Position numbers and translations under genes: made by a program
The notes under the pieces: generated by a model
What the model saw: the letters and a program-made list of their open reading frames with translations, nothing else
Told to the model about the DNA's origin: nothing
Database searches by the model: none
Part shown: piece after piece, positions 16,975 to 27,328 of the stretch
Numbering within the stretch: position 1 is the stretch's first letter
How the letters are laid out: the number at the start of each line of letters is the position of its first letter
NCBI RefSeq assembly: GCF_001650025.1
Contig: NZ_LVVY01000057.1
Coordinates: forward strand, 1 to 39,203
DNA length: 39,203 nucleotides
Direction of reading: 5' to 3'
Origin: Devosia elaeis
Lineage (GTDB): Bacteria; Pseudomonadota; Alphaproteobacteria; Rhizobiales; Devosiaceae

Positions 16975-17013
16975 GCCAAGGGGCCACCATGTTTTCCCAG
17001 AGAGTAGTGTGAA

Positions 17014-18147
17014 ATGAAGATCGTTGCGGTCACCCCTTATCTCGTCAAGGAATGGCGGACCATGCTGTTCGTCAAGGTCGAGACCGACGAGGGCATTGTC
17101 GGGATCGGCGAAGGCGGGCTTACCTCGCGCGAAGGGGGTGTTGCCGGCATCATCGATGCCCTGGCGCCCTTGCTCATCGGCCAGGACGCGATGCGTTCCG
17201 AGCATCTTTGGCAACTGATGTGGCGCAGCGGCTTCCACCCGTCCAATCAGGTCCTCGCCGCCGCCATCGCCGCCATCGATATCGCCCTCTGGGATATCAA
17301 GGGCAAGGCGCTGGGCGTGCCGGTCTATCAATTGCTTGGCGGCAAGGTGCGCGACAAGGTCGATACTTATTGCCATATGGCGGCGGCCACGCCGGAGGAA
17401 TTGCTGGGCGTTGCGCGCCAGCGGGTAGCCGAAGGCTGGAATTGCCTGCGCTGGGACAGTGGCCCGTTCGGTGACACGCTCTATGATCCGCGTCACGCCG
17501 TAGACTGGACCATCGAGGCCTTCCGGCTGCTGCGCACCGAGCTTGGGCCTGAAATCGAGCTGGCCTTCGACGCCCATACGCGCACCAGCGTACCCGATGC
17601 CGTGCGCCTCTGCCGCGGCGTCGAGCCCTATCGGCCGATGTTCATCGAGGATCCCTTGCGGGTCGAGAACCCCGAATCCTATCGGCGGCTGCGCCAGCAG
17701 ACTGCCGTGCCGATCGCGGCCGGCGAGCAATTGGGCACCAAGTGGCAGTTCCGGGCGCTGATCGAGGAAGAACTGATCGATTATGCCCGCATCGATATGT
17801 GCATCGCGGCCGGCTTCACTGAATCCCGCAAGATCGCGGGATGGTGCGAGACCCATTTCATCGATGTGGCGGTGCATAATCCGATCGGGCCGGTCTCGAC
17901 CGCCGCCTGCCTCCATTTCAACCTCGCGACGCCCAATGTGCTGGTGCAGGAATTGCCGCGTCGTCCGGGCGAAAGCCTCGGCGATGTGATTACGAGTTCC
18001 CATCGTTGGGAAGATGGCTGGCTCTTTGCCTCCGATGCGCCCGGGCTCGGCCTCGAGGTCGATTGGGACGGCCTCGCCCGCTATCCCTTTGAGCAGACAA
18101 GCCTGCCGCTCTTCTACCGGCAGGATGGCGCGTTGACGAACTGGTAG
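17014..18147 (+). CDS. Mandelate racemase/galactonate dehydratase-like enzyme (enolase superfamily), copy 2
   Basis: A 377-residue enolase-superfamily enzyme with a complete DgoD-type active site: Asp186, Glu212 and Glu238 as magnesium ligands, His188 (DAHTR) and His288 (VHNPIGPV) as acid/base residues. The 20s loop (EWRTML) and the capping domain (GEGGLTSREGGVAG) differ from the preceding gene, implying a different substrate. It is the last gene of the plus-strand operon and starts 39 bases after the previous stop. No kinase, KDG aldolase or sugar dehydrogenase follows before the convergent sugar-ABC operon, so the keto-deoxy product must be processed by enzymes encoded elsewhere. Confidence 0.87.
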   Translation: MKIVAVTPYLVKEWRTMLFVKVETDEGIVGIGEGGLTSREGGVAGIIDALAPLLIGQDAMRSEHLWQLMWRSGFHPSNQVLAAAIAAIDIALWDIKGKALGVPVYQLLGGKVRDKVDTYCHMAAATPEELLGVARQRVAEGWNCLRWDSGPFGDTLYDPRHAVDWTIEAFRLLRTELGPEIELAFDAHTRTSVPDAVRLCRGVEPYRPMFIEDPLRVENPESYRRLRQQTAVPIAAGEQLGTKWQFRALIEEELIDYARIDMCIAAGFTESRKIAGWCETHFIDVAVHNPIGPVSTAACLHFNLATPNVLVQELPRRPGESLGDVITSSHRWEDGWLFASDAPGLGLEVDWDGLARYPFEQTSLPLFYRQDGALTNW

Positions 18148-18216
18148 GCCAGGCGGCTCGCAGGCTTACCCTTCCGAGCGCACCTGAGGGGCCGGTGCAA
18201 TGCATCGACCCCGATT

Positions 18217-19275
<1,059 letters not shown>

Positions 19276-19285
19276 AGCTGGCTCC

Positions 19286-20161
19286 TTACTTGACGGCGCC
19301 GGCGGTCAGCCCGGCGATGATGTGTTTCTGCGCCGCGAAGAAAACGATCACGGTGGGCAGGATGGTGAGGGTGATGAAGGCGAGGATGAGCTGCCAATCG
19401 GTCGAGAATTCGCCGCGATAGACCATGATGCCGAGCGGCCAGGGATATTTGCTCTCCGAGTTGAGCATGATCAGGGGCAGGATGTAGCTGTTCCAGCTGC
19501 CGACGAAGGAGATGATTCCCACCGTGGCGATGATCGGTCGACTGAGTGGCAGGGTGATGCTCCAGAAGAAGCGGATATAGCCCGCACCATCGACAAAGGC
19601 CGCGTCGAACAATTCGCTGGGCAGGTTGCGGAAGAAATTGCGGAACAGGAGAATGCTCATGCCCAGTCCGAAGGCCACCTGCGGCAGCACCACGCCCCAA
19701 TAGGTATCGAGCAGTCCCAGGTCGCGGATGCGGATGAAAAGCGGCAGGATCGCCGTCGCCGCCGGAAACATCAGCCCGATCAGGAAATAATTGAGCAGGA
19801 AACCGGAGCCGAAGAATTTGACATGGGCGAAGGCGAAGGCGGCCATCGCCGAAAAGGCGAGGGTCAGGAACACTGTAAGGCCCGCAATCAGAAGGGAATT
19901 GCCCATTTGCAGCCAGTAGCGCTGGCTGAAGAGGATGCCGCCGTAATTCTCCCATTGCCAGTCGGACGGCAGACCGAACGGATTGCCGCGCAATTCGCCC
20001 AGGGTCTTGAAGCCGCCCAGAGCCGTGGTCACGAGCGGAATGATGATAATCGCCGCCAGGATCGTGAGGCTCGTATAGAGATAGATCTTGGTCGGCAGGC
20101 GCTCGCTGCGGCCGCCGGAGCTGGCGGTGGCGGCGTCGATCGGTGCGGTTGTCTCAGTCAT
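19286..20161 (-). CDS. Carbohydrate ABC importer permease, MalG/UgpE family
   Basis: A 291-residue inner-membrane permease with six predicted membrane helices (the first at about YTSLTILAAIIIIPLVTTALG). The family's EAA loop is FDAAFVDGAGYIRFFWSITLP, which contacts the ATPase. The C-terminus FFAAQKHIIAGLTAGAVK is the standard MalG ending. Its start overlaps the end of the MalF-type gene by 8 bases, and the ATPase gene begins 10 bases after its stop. It pairs with the MalF-type protein to form the channel for a mono- or oligosaccharide that cannot be named from sequence. Confidence 0.92.
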   Translation of the reverse strand: MTETTAPIDAATASSGGRSERLPTKIYLYTSLTILAAIIIIPLVTTALGGFKTLGELRGNPFGLPSDWQWENYGGILFSQRYWLQMGNSLLIAGLTVFLTLAFSAMAAFAFAHVKFFGSGFLLNYFLIGLMFPAATAILPLFIRIRDLGLLDTYWGVVLPQVAFGLGMSILLFRNFFRNLPSELFDAAFVDGAGYIRFFWSITLPLSRPIIATVGIISFVGSWNSYILPLIMLNSESKYPWPLGIMVYRGEFSTDWQLILAFITLTILPTVIVFFAAQKHIIAGLTAGAVK

Positions 20162-21095
20162 TTTTCATGAAGATCCGCTTGTAGCTGAAAGCGAGGACGA
20201 CGCAGATGACGAAGAGCACGACGCCGACGGCCGAGCCGAACCCGACCTGCATGCGCATGACGCCGAAGCTGTAGAGGAAGGTAACCAGGGTCTGGGTGGC
20301 ATTGGACGGTCCACCGCCGGTCAGCGGCATGATCATGTCGAACAATTGCAGCGAACCGATCACCGCGAAGAAGACCGACAGGCGGACGGTCGAGCCCAGC
20401 ATGGGCAGCGTGACCCGGTAGAATTTCTGCCAGCCGGTCGCCCCGTCGATGTCGGCGGCTTCCAGCACGCTCTTGTCGATCGATTGCAGCCCGGCCACGA
20501 ACAGCATCATGTGAAAGCCGAAATATTTCCAGACGATCACGCCGAGCACCGCATAGAAGGCGACTTGCCGGTCGGCGAGCCAGAACGGTGCGCTCATGCC
20601 CATGGCATTGAAGATACCGGCGACGAGGCCGAACTGACCGTCATAGACGAAACGCCAGATCATGCCGGCGGCGACATCGGCCAGCACATAGGGCAGGAAG
20701 AACAGAAGCCGGAACATGACCGCGCCCTTGATCCGATGCGTCACCATGGTGGCGATCCACAGGGCCAGCGGGATCTGGATGACGATGGAAACGAGGATGA
20801 TCAGGCCGTTATTGATCAGGGCCTGGCGAAACGCGCCATTGTTGAAGATCAGCTCGTAATTCTTGGTGCCGATCCACTGCGTGGGCAGGCCGTAGCCGTT
20901 CCAATTGTAGAACGAATACCAGGCCGCTTCGCCCATGGGCAGGATGACGAAGACGGTGAAGAGCAGCAGGGCCGGGGGCAGGAACAACACCAGAACCGGC
21001 CAGGTGCCGCGCACGCGGTTGCTCTTGCGGCGGGCGATGGCGGGTGTGCGGGCGGATAATGCCCGTGGTGCGCTGATCGAACTGGTCTGGCTCAT
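20154..21095 (-). CDS. Carbohydrate ABC importer permease, MalF/UgpA family
   Basis: A 313-residue permease. The N-terminal cytoplasmic tail (about 1-32) is basic and of low complexity. Six membrane segments follow, starting with LVLFLPPALLLFTVFVILP. The periplasmic stretch WYSFYNWNGYGLPTQWIGTKNYE is characteristic of MalF-type sugar permeases, and the EAA loop is AADIDGATGWQKFYRVTLP. Translation is probably coupled to the downstream MalG-type gene by an 8-base overlap. Upstream, a strong hairpin separates it from the binding-protein gene, consistent with higher expression of the binding protein than of the permeases. Confidence 0.92.
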   Translation of the reverse strand: MSQTSSISAPRALSARTPAIARRKSNRVRGTWPVLVLFLPPALLLFTVFVILPMGEAAWYSFYNWNGYGLPTQWIGTKNYELIFNNGAFRQALINNGLIILVSIVIQIPLALWIATMVTHRIKGAVMFRLLFFLPYVLADVAAGMIWRFVYDGQFGLVAGIFNAMGMSAPFWLADRQVAFYAVLGVIVWKYFGFHMMLFVAGLQSIDKSVLEAADIDGATGWQKFYRVTLPMLGSTVRLSVFFAVIGSLQLFDMIMPLTGGGPSNATQTLVTFLYSFGVMRMQVGFGSAVGVVLFVICVVLAFSYKRIFMKND

Positions 21096-21126
21096 GAGGG
21101 CGCTCCGGATAGGATTTCAGGCAAGA

Positions 21127-21157
21127 CCGCCGCCGCACCGATCCGGTGCGGCGGCGG
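21127..21157. other. Strong intercistronic stem-loop between binding-protein and permease genes
   Basis: A 14-bp perfect G/C-rich stem (21127-21140 with 21144-21157) closed by a 3-base loop lies 6 bases past the stop of the binding-protein gene. No T tract follows on the minus strand. Stem-loops in this position, as after malE in E. coli, protect the upstream message from 3' exonucleases and raise binding protein relative to permease. That role is inferred here from position. Confidence 0.65.
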
Positions 21158-21163
21158 CTCCGA

Positions 21164-22459
21164 TCACATCTCGAGTGAGAAGGCGTCCTGGATTTGCTGG
21201 AGGGCATCCTCGGGCGAGATTTGCCCGGCAGCCAGTTCGGCGGACATGTCGTTGACCACACGGCCGACATTGGGTCCGAGATCCTGGTCGAGATAGTTCT
21301 GATGCCAGGTCGCCTGGGCCTTCTGCGCCGCGGCTTCCGCCATGGAGGGATCCTTCACGCCCACTTCGGCCCCGATCGTGGTCGGCAGGATGGCATTGCG
21401 CTCGGCGATCTTGGCGGAGTTCTCCGCATTGGTGAAGAACTTGAGGAAATCCTCGGTCTCCGGCGGGGCATTGGTGGTGACCACCCAGCCATTGATGCCG
21501 CCGAAATCATCGGTGATCAGCCCGGGCGCGCCTTCCACCACCGGGAAGGGGAAGCGCCCGATATTGTCCTGCACCAGGCCTTCGCCATCGGTCGCCGCAC
21601 CGCGCTGGATGGTCGGAGTGGCGGTGTTCTCGAAGCCCAGGACGATGGCCGCGCGGCCATCGGCAAACGTGGCCATGGCATCGGGCCAGGTGGCGCCGAG
21701 ATAGCCTTCCTGGAAGGGCTGCATGGCGCCGAGATCGATCAGCTTCTGGCTGGCGGCGACGAAGCCTTCGCCGGTAAAGCCTTCGCCATTCTTGGCCGCT
21801 TCGAAGCCGTCGTGGCCGAGCTCGCGCATGGCCAGGTACGACCAGTAGAAGTGGAGCGGCCACTTGTCCCCACCGCCGCCGGCAATCGGGGTGATGCCGG
21901 CATCCTTGAGCTTTTGCACCGCGCCCAGGAAATCGTCCCAGGTGGCGATAGCCGTGCCGTCCACGCCGGCCTGCTCGAACAATTCCTTGTTGTAGAAGAA
22001 GGATACGACGCCGGACTGGATCGGTGCGGCCCAGACCTTGTCCTCGAAGGTCATGGCGGCCACGGCGGCGGGATTGATCGAATTGCGCCAGGCGCCGCCA
22101 TCGGCGTCCATGGCGGCGGTGATATCGCGGATGGCGCCGGTCTGCATCTGCGCCTTCAGCACACCACCGGCCCAGGTGTAGAACATGGACGGCGCTTCAT
22201 TGGATTGCAGCAGCGTCGGCAGCTTGGCCTTGAAAGCTTCGTTCTCAAGGAACTGGAACTCGATCTTGACGTCGGGGTGCTCGGCTTCATAGGCGGCGGC
22301 GATCTCCTGCCAGGTGCCGAGACGCTCCGCATTGGTTTCCAGGTGCAGCCATTTGATGACCGATTGTGCGGAGGCCGAAGAAACCCCTGCCATCAGGGCG
22401 GCCGCGCTCAAGGCAATAGCAAGCCGATGCCGCGCCAGGCGGCCGAAAGACACGTTCAT
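21164..22459 (-). CDS. Sugar ABC importer substrate-binding protein, SBP_bac_1 family
   Basis: A 431-residue periplasmic binding protein. A Sec signal peptide spans residues 1-31 (ending ASA before Gln32). The mature part follows the family 1 pattern: IKWLHLETNAERLGTWQEIAAAYEAEHPDVKIEFQFLENEAFKAKL shortened here to its ends, then AVQKLKDAGITPIAGGGGDKWPLHFYW in the first lobe and AIVLGFENTATPTI near the hinge. The tryptophan-rich segment around GDKWPLHFYW suits stacking against sugar rings. The start ATG at 22459 has GGGAGG a few bases upstream. It is the first gene of the minus-strand importer operon, divergent from the ROK regulator that probably controls it. The sugar cannot be named from sequence. 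Confidence 0.92.
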   Translation of the reverse strand: MNVSFGRLARHRLAIALSAAALMAGVSSASAQSVIKWLHLETNAERLGTWQEIAAAYEAEHPDVKIEFQFLENEAFKAKLPTLLQSNEAPSMFYTWAGGVLKAQMQTGAIRDITAAMDADGGAWRNSINPAAVAAMTFEDKVWAAPIQSGVVSFFYNKELFEQAGVDGTAIATWDDFLGAVQKLKDAGITPIAGGGGDKWPLHFYWSYLAMRELGHDGFEAAKNGEGFTGEGFVAASQKLIDLGAMQPFQEGYLGATWPDAMATFADGRAAIVLGFENTATPTIQRGAATDGEGLVQDNIGRFPFPVVEGAPGLITDDFGGINGWVVTTNAPPETEDFLKFFTNAENSAKIAERNAILPTTIGAEVGVKDPSMAEAAAQKAQATWHQNYLDQDLGPNVGRVVNDMSAELAAGQISPEDALQQIQDAFSLEM

Positions 22460-22495
22460 GATTTCCTCCCAGGGATTTTTATCCCGATTACAAAT

Positions 22496-22526
22496 TAATT
22501 AGGACGCGTCCGCCGGTCGCTGTCAA
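22496..22526 (-). promoter_or_regulatory. Promoter with embedded palindrome for the sugar importer operon
   Basis: On the minus strand a perfect -35 TTGACA (complement of 22521-22526) is followed 19 bases later by TAATTA (22496-22501), or 17 bases later by CCTAAT, as the -10. The spacer contains the perfect 10-bp palindrome GGACGCGTCC (22502-22511), a plausible operator for the divergently encoded ROK protein. The binding protein starts at 22459, leaving a leader of about 30 bases. Confidence 0.55.
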
Positions 22527-22653
22527 GTGGCGAACTCTGTGAGGTCACGGAGTTGGCCGCTTCGCCCTTGTGCTGTGCGGCGCATTCGTGCCAAAGAGGC
22601 ATCAATTAAATCCGCTATGTTTGTAAAATGGCGGGAGGGGGAGACCAGCCAGG

Positions 22654-23865
22654 ATGAAGACGGCCGATCCCGAATTGATGCGTGCCATCAACCGGTTCCA
22701 CGTACTCGACACCATTCGCCGCAGCGGCTCGATTTCCCGCGTCGAGATCGGTGAGCGCACGCAATTGTCGGCGACAACCATCTCGGCCATCACGGCTTCG
22801 CTACTGGACGATTCGCTGATCGTCACGCGCCATGAGGGCGATCTGCGGCGCGACAATGCCAATCGCGGACGTCCCCGCGTCATGCTGACACTGAACGCTT
22901 CCGCCGCCCGGGTGGTCGGGGCCAAGATTACGTCGAGCGGCATTTTCTTCGTGGTCACCGATTTCGAGGGGGTGGTGCTGGCGCATCTCAGCGTGCCGGT
23001 CCGGGTGAGTGCCTTACCCCTGGATATGCTGGCAGACCTGGTCGAAGATGGCGTGCGGCGCTGCGTGCTCGATGCCGGGCTCGGGCTGGCGGACGTGACC
23101 ACGGTTGCCCTGGCGGTTCCGGGAATCGTCGAGCATGGATCGGGTCGGGTGCGTTCCAGCACGATTCTGCAGGGCAATGACGTGCCGCTCGCGGCCTTCA
23201 TGAGCAAGCGGCTCGGCGTCGCCACCATCGTCGAGAGCGACGCGAATGCCATTGCCAAGGCGCAGCACTGGTTCGGTCAGGCGCGCCAATGCGACGATTT
23301 CGTCCTGGTGTCGCTTGAGGATTCCCTGGGCCTTGGGGTGATGCATGACGGCCAGATTTTCCGCGGTGCGCGCGAACTGAGCCTGGACCTGGGGCACATG
23401 ATGATGGGCGTCTCCAATGCGCAATCGCTACGCCTGGCCGATATCGCCAGCGAGAAGGCCATCCTCGACGAAGAGAATGCCGATCTGCGGCTGCGCGAGG
23501 CGATGCGCGTGGGACGTGGCATGAGCCACGTGCGCCGGCTCCTCGAAGAGGGCAATGACGGTTTTGCCGCGGCGGCCAGTAGGGCAGGCGAGGCCCTGGG
23601 GATAGCGATCGCCAATCTGGCGGGGCTCTTCGCGCCGCCCTTGGTCATTCTCGTCGGATCGAGCCTGGCGTTGGGCCGCGATCTCATCGAGCCTTTGCAA
23701 GCGTCATTCGAGCGGGCGCTGACCGAACCGCTCAGGGCCGTTACCAATATCGTCATCGACGAAATCGGCGACGAGGCCTGGGCGCGCGGCGCCGCCGCCG
23801 TCGCGCTGAGCGAATTGTATGGCGCGCCCTGGAGCACGACCGGGCCCGCTGCGCGTATCACCTGA
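22654..23865 (+). CDS. ROK-family transcriptional regulator lacking the CXCGXXGC zinc motif
   Basis: A 403-residue regulator. Residues 10-75 are the winged helix-turn-helix (VLDTIRRSGSISRVEIGERTQLSATTISAITASLL, given here as landmarks at about 17-51, then the NRGRPRVMLTLN wing). Residues 85-390 are a ROK sugar-kinase-like domain. The loop that in most ROK proteins carries His plus CXCGXXGC zinc ligands reads DLGHMMMGVSNAQSLRLADIA: the histidine remains but the cysteines are gone. ROK repressors sense sugars or sugar phosphates; without zinc the effector site must be built differently. It is divergent from the sugar importer and 57 bases upstream of ThuA, which makes both likely targets. GGGGGAG precedes the ATG. 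Confidence 0.88.
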   Translation: MKTADPELMRAINRFHVLDTIRRSGSISRVEIGERTQLSATTISAITASLLDDSLIVTRHEGDLRRDNANRGRPRVMLTLNASAARVVGAKITSSGIFFVVTDFEGVVLAHLSVPVRVSALPLDMLADLVEDGVRRCVLDAGLGLADVTTVALAVPGIVEHGSGRVRSSTILQGNDVPLAAFMSKRLGVATIVESDANAIAKAQHWFGQARQCDDFVLVSLEDSLGLGVMHDGQIFRGARELSLDLGHMMMGVSNAQSLRLADIASEKAILDEENADLRLREAMRVGRGMSHVRRLLEEGNDGFAAAASRAGEALGIAIANLAGLFAPPLVILVGSSLALGRDLIEPLQASFERALTEPLRAVTNIVIDEIGDEAWARGAAAVALSELYGAPWSTTGPAARIT

Positions 23866-23922
23866 AAATGGGCCGGCGCTGCGGGCGCGGACCGATGGCA
23901 AGTCGACAAGGAGGAGAGTCAC

Positions 23923-24564
<642 letters not shown>

Positions 24565-24803
24565 GCGGATCCGGCCTGATTGTCTGCACGGCGCTTGACC
24601 GGGCCGTGCTTCTCGATGATCATTGCATTATGGTCGAAGAGGACACCCACATTGTCACCCGCTTGGCCGGCATCTCATCTGGGGGATGCCGGGGCGTAGC
24701 GCGCGCGACCTGATCAAGCGACATGCCGATACCGGCCTCGCCCTTGCGGACGAGGTTTTTCGGCATGGCTCGTGCCTCGTCCAATTTTGCAAAGGAATTG
24801 AAC

Positions 24804-25535
24804 ATGGCACAGAATATCTACGACGATCCGAAATTCTTCGCTGGCTACAGCCAGCTTCCTCGGCAGGTCCACGGCCTGGACGGCGCGCCCGAATGGGACG
24901 CCATCAAGGCAATGTTGCCGCCGGTGACGGGCAAGCGCGTCGCCGATCTCGGCTGCGGCTTCGGCTGGGCATCCCGCTGGATGCGGCAGCAGGGGGCCGC
25001 GGCGGTAAAGGGGTACGATCTTTCCGAGAAGATGATCGAACGCGCTCGCGCCGACACCGACGACGCGGCGATCGAATACCGGATCGCCGATCTCGATACG
25101 CTCGAATTGCCCGCGCAGAGCGTGGAACTCGTCTACAGCGCGCTGGCCTTTCACTATGTCGAGGATTTTGGGCGTCTCGTCGCGATGATGCATCGTGCGC
25201 TGGTTCCGGGCGGCGATCTGGTCTTCACCATCGAGCATCCCATCTTCATGGCCGCTTCGCAGCCGCATTGGATAGAAGACGGGGAGGGGCGCAAGACCTG
25301 GCCGGTCAATGGCTATGCGCGAGAAGGCGAGCGTCGCACCAATTGGTTCGCCGATGGCGTGCTCAAATATCACCGGACCATGGGCACGCTTCTCAATACG
25401 CTCATCAGCGCGGGATTCCGGTTGGACCGGGTCGAGGAATTTGCGCCCACGGAGGCTCAAATCCTTGCGAATCCGGGCCTCGCCGAAGAGCTGGAGCGGC
25501 CGATGATGCTCCTGATCGACGCCCATAGAGGCTAG
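24804..25535 (+). CDS. Class I SAM-dependent methyltransferase
   Basis: A 243-residue methyltransferase. Motif I is VADLGCGFGWASRWM, with the SAM-binding glycines at 50-54. The acidic residue of motif II follows in KGYDLSEKMIERAR (Asp71 region). AIEYRIADLDTLELP and LVYSALAFHYVEDF supply motifs III/IV, and ALVPGGDLVFTIEHP the late strand. It resembles the broad 'Methyltransf_11/25' group acting on small molecules; the substrate is unknown. The frame is open upstream to 24723, but AAAGGA (24791-24796) and the start of similarity support ATG 24804. The 239 bases before it hold no gene I can support. It is not obviously tied to the sugar genes upstream. Confidence 0.88.
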   Translation: MAQNIYDDPKFFAGYSQLPRQVHGLDGAPEWDAIKAMLPPVTGKRVADLGCGFGWASRWMRQQGAAAVKGYDLSEKMIERARADTDDAAIEYRIADLDTLELPAQSVELVYSALAFHYVEDFGRLVAMMHRALVPGGDLVFTIEHPIFMAASQPHWIEDGEGRKTWPVNGYAREGERRTNWFADGVLKYHRTMGTLLNTLISAGFRLDRVEEFAPTEAQILANPGLAEELERPMMLLIDAHRG

Positions 25536-25615
25536 TCACGCACGCTTTGCGCAAATGGGCCGCCCGTCACGAGACGGCCCACCGCATATAGGTCATTGCC
25601 GCGGGAGAGCTGCCG

Positions 25616-27328
25616 TCACAACATGAAGGCGTCGAGGTCCATATCGGGCTCGGTTTCGGTCTCGGCATGGGCATTGCCGTGGGGGAAGAGCCGGTCATGG
25701 ATCATGCGCTCTGCTTCCATCGTGTAAGACTGGCGCAATTGGCCGAGAATGCCGGTCGTGCCGGGGGGCAGAATGTCCGGGACAGGCTCGCTGGTGAGGC
25801 CGGCAATGGTGAGGGCCGTGTCGTCCAGCGTTTCGGCCAGCTCCGACTGGCCTGCCATCCCGCTTGCCGCGGCGTCGAGCAGGGCGATCACTTTGGGGCC
25901 GTCGGCATTGAGCCGGGCGAGAGCGCTGGCAAGGCGTTGGTCCAGTCCAGCCAGGATGTCGAGTGCCAGATTGGCCTGTTGCTCCAATTCGGAAATCCGC
26001 CCGGCGCCGGTCTGTTCGGCCGCGGCGCCAAAGGCGCCGGCCAGTGACGAGGATTGGTTGAGCTGCTGCATCGCCGCTTCGGCGGCCACTACCGTCTCCG
26101 TGGTCAATTCGCGCAATTGCATGGCAATGACGGTGAGCGAGGCGCCGCGCGGCCCCAATTGGGCGCAGCGGACCGCAGCATTGAGGCTGACTAGGCGCAT
26201 ATTGGCCTCGATATCCTGGACGGCCCCGACGTGGTCGAGCAGTACATGTACGGTGTCCTGCACCGCCCTGGCCACGATTTCCAGCTTGGCGCGCTCGGCC
26301 TCGAAGTCCCTGAGGATCGTGACGGCGGCGCGCAATTGTGCACTGAGACCGGCGATGGCGGAGGCCTGACCTTTGCCGTCTCCTTCGAAATCCCGGCTGC
26401 GGGCCATGATGGTGGCGGCATCGCTGGCCAGGGCCTTCAAATCCTGCTCCGCCTGTTCGACCTCCTGTGCGAAAGCGGCGGCGATATCGGTGAGCTGGGT
26501 TTGCTGCAGCGCGGCAAGGGCAGCGATGGCGGCCGGCCGCTCGGCGTCTTCCAGGAGGTCGCCATCAGCGACGCTGGCGAGGGTGGAGAGTCCGGCTTCG
26601 ACGTGCTCAAGCCGCTGGCGCGTTGCATCGCCCACCTGGAGCGACATGACGGCGCTGCCGATACGTCCCACGATCTGCCGCGAAACGCGGCCGGTTTCAG
26701 CGCTCCCGGCCGCGGCGGTGCTGCGCTGGCGATCCAGGGCGCCGATGGTCTCGGCCAGGCTGACGGCGAGCCCGGACAGGGTATCGGCATGAGCGGATTC
26801 AAACCGGGCACGCTGGGTGGCGGCCCGGTCAACTTCGGCGGTCAATTGCCGATAGATCTGGGCGAATTCCTGAATGGTGCGGCTGGCGGAATCCGAAAGA
26901 GTGGCAATGTCGGTGGTGAAAACGTCGAAATCATCACTGTCTCCGACAATGCCCGCGGCGGTGACGCGGGCATTGACGGAAACGATGCCCATCATCTTGA
27001 CGGCCCGGCGCAGGCTCGCAATGGGCGAACTGGCCGCGGCAACCACATCTATCAGCCGGGCCAGTTCCGCCTTCTCCTGAGCGAAGGTGTCCGCGAGCCG
27101 GTTCGCCCGTTCGGCAACCGCCCCCAGATGCGACAAGGCCTCTTCCACTTCGGTGCCCTGAAGCGCCTCCGGTAGCGCCTCGAACAGCTTGCTCAGCGTG
27201 TTGAGCAGGGTGGCGCCCTCGGTCAGGCGCGTGCCGACGGCAACGAACGCGGTCTCGATGTCCTGTCGAGGACGGGCAAGGTCGGTGGCGAGACGTGCGA
27301 CCGCTTCTGCGGCGACGGGCATGGTCAT
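25616..27328 (-). CDS. Soluble MCP-like helical chemotaxis protein with a CheZ-like DxTxQ motif
   Basis: A 570-residue, almost wholly alpha-helical, alanine-rich protein without membrane segment or signal peptide. Two stretches resemble the hairpin tip of chemoreceptors: [15 protein letters not shown] (113-127) and [16 protein letters not shown] (377-392, followed by [14 protein letters not shown]). Neither keeps the full receptor consensus. At 231-243 [13 protein letters not shown] contains Asp234-x-Thr-x-Gln238, the arrangement of the CheZ active site (Asp143, Gln147 in E. coli QDLTGQ). It is the last gene of the che operon and its ATG overlaps the cheB stop (ATGA). It may be a cytosolic receptor-like adaptor, a CheY-P phosphatase or both. 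The helical, receptor-like nature is clear; the enzymatic role is my inference. Confidence 0.72.
   Translation of the reverse strand: MTMPVAAEAVARLATDLARPRQDIETAFVAVGTRLTEGATLLNTLSKLFEALPEALQGTEVEEALSHLGAVAERANRLADTFAQEKAELARLIDVVAAASSPIASLRRAVKMMGIVSVNARVTAAGIVGDSDDFDVFTTDIATLSDSASRTIQEFAQIYRQLTAEVDRAATQRARFESAHADTLSGLAVSLAETIGALDRQRSTAAAGSAETGRVSRQIVGRIGSAVMSLQVGDATRQRLEHVEAGLSTLASVADGDLLEDAERPAAIAALAALQQTQLTDIAAAFAQEVEQAEQDLKALASDAATIMARSRDFEGDGKGQASAIAGLSAQLRAAVTILRDFEAERAKLEIVARAVQDTVHVLLDHVGAVQDIEANMRLVSLNAAVRCAQLGPRGASLTVIAMQLRELTTETVVAAEAAMQQLNQSSSLAGAFGAAAEQTGAGRISELEQQANLALDILAGLDQRLASALARLNADGPKVIALLDAAASGMAGQSELAETLDDTALTIAGLTSEPVPDILPPGTTGILGQLRQSYTMEAERMIHDRLFPHGNAHAETETEPDMDLDAFML

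Noticed and set aside
15823..18147. Recent tandem duplication of the two DgoD-like genes
   Set aside because: The proteins share fold and active-site residues but differ throughout, including the specificity loops, so they are old paralogues or were recruited separately.
24565..24803. Short reading frames between the ThuA gene and the methyltransferase
   Set aside because: None shows a ribosome binding site or protein-like composition; the in-frame extension of the methyltransferase to 24723 has no similarity to the family.
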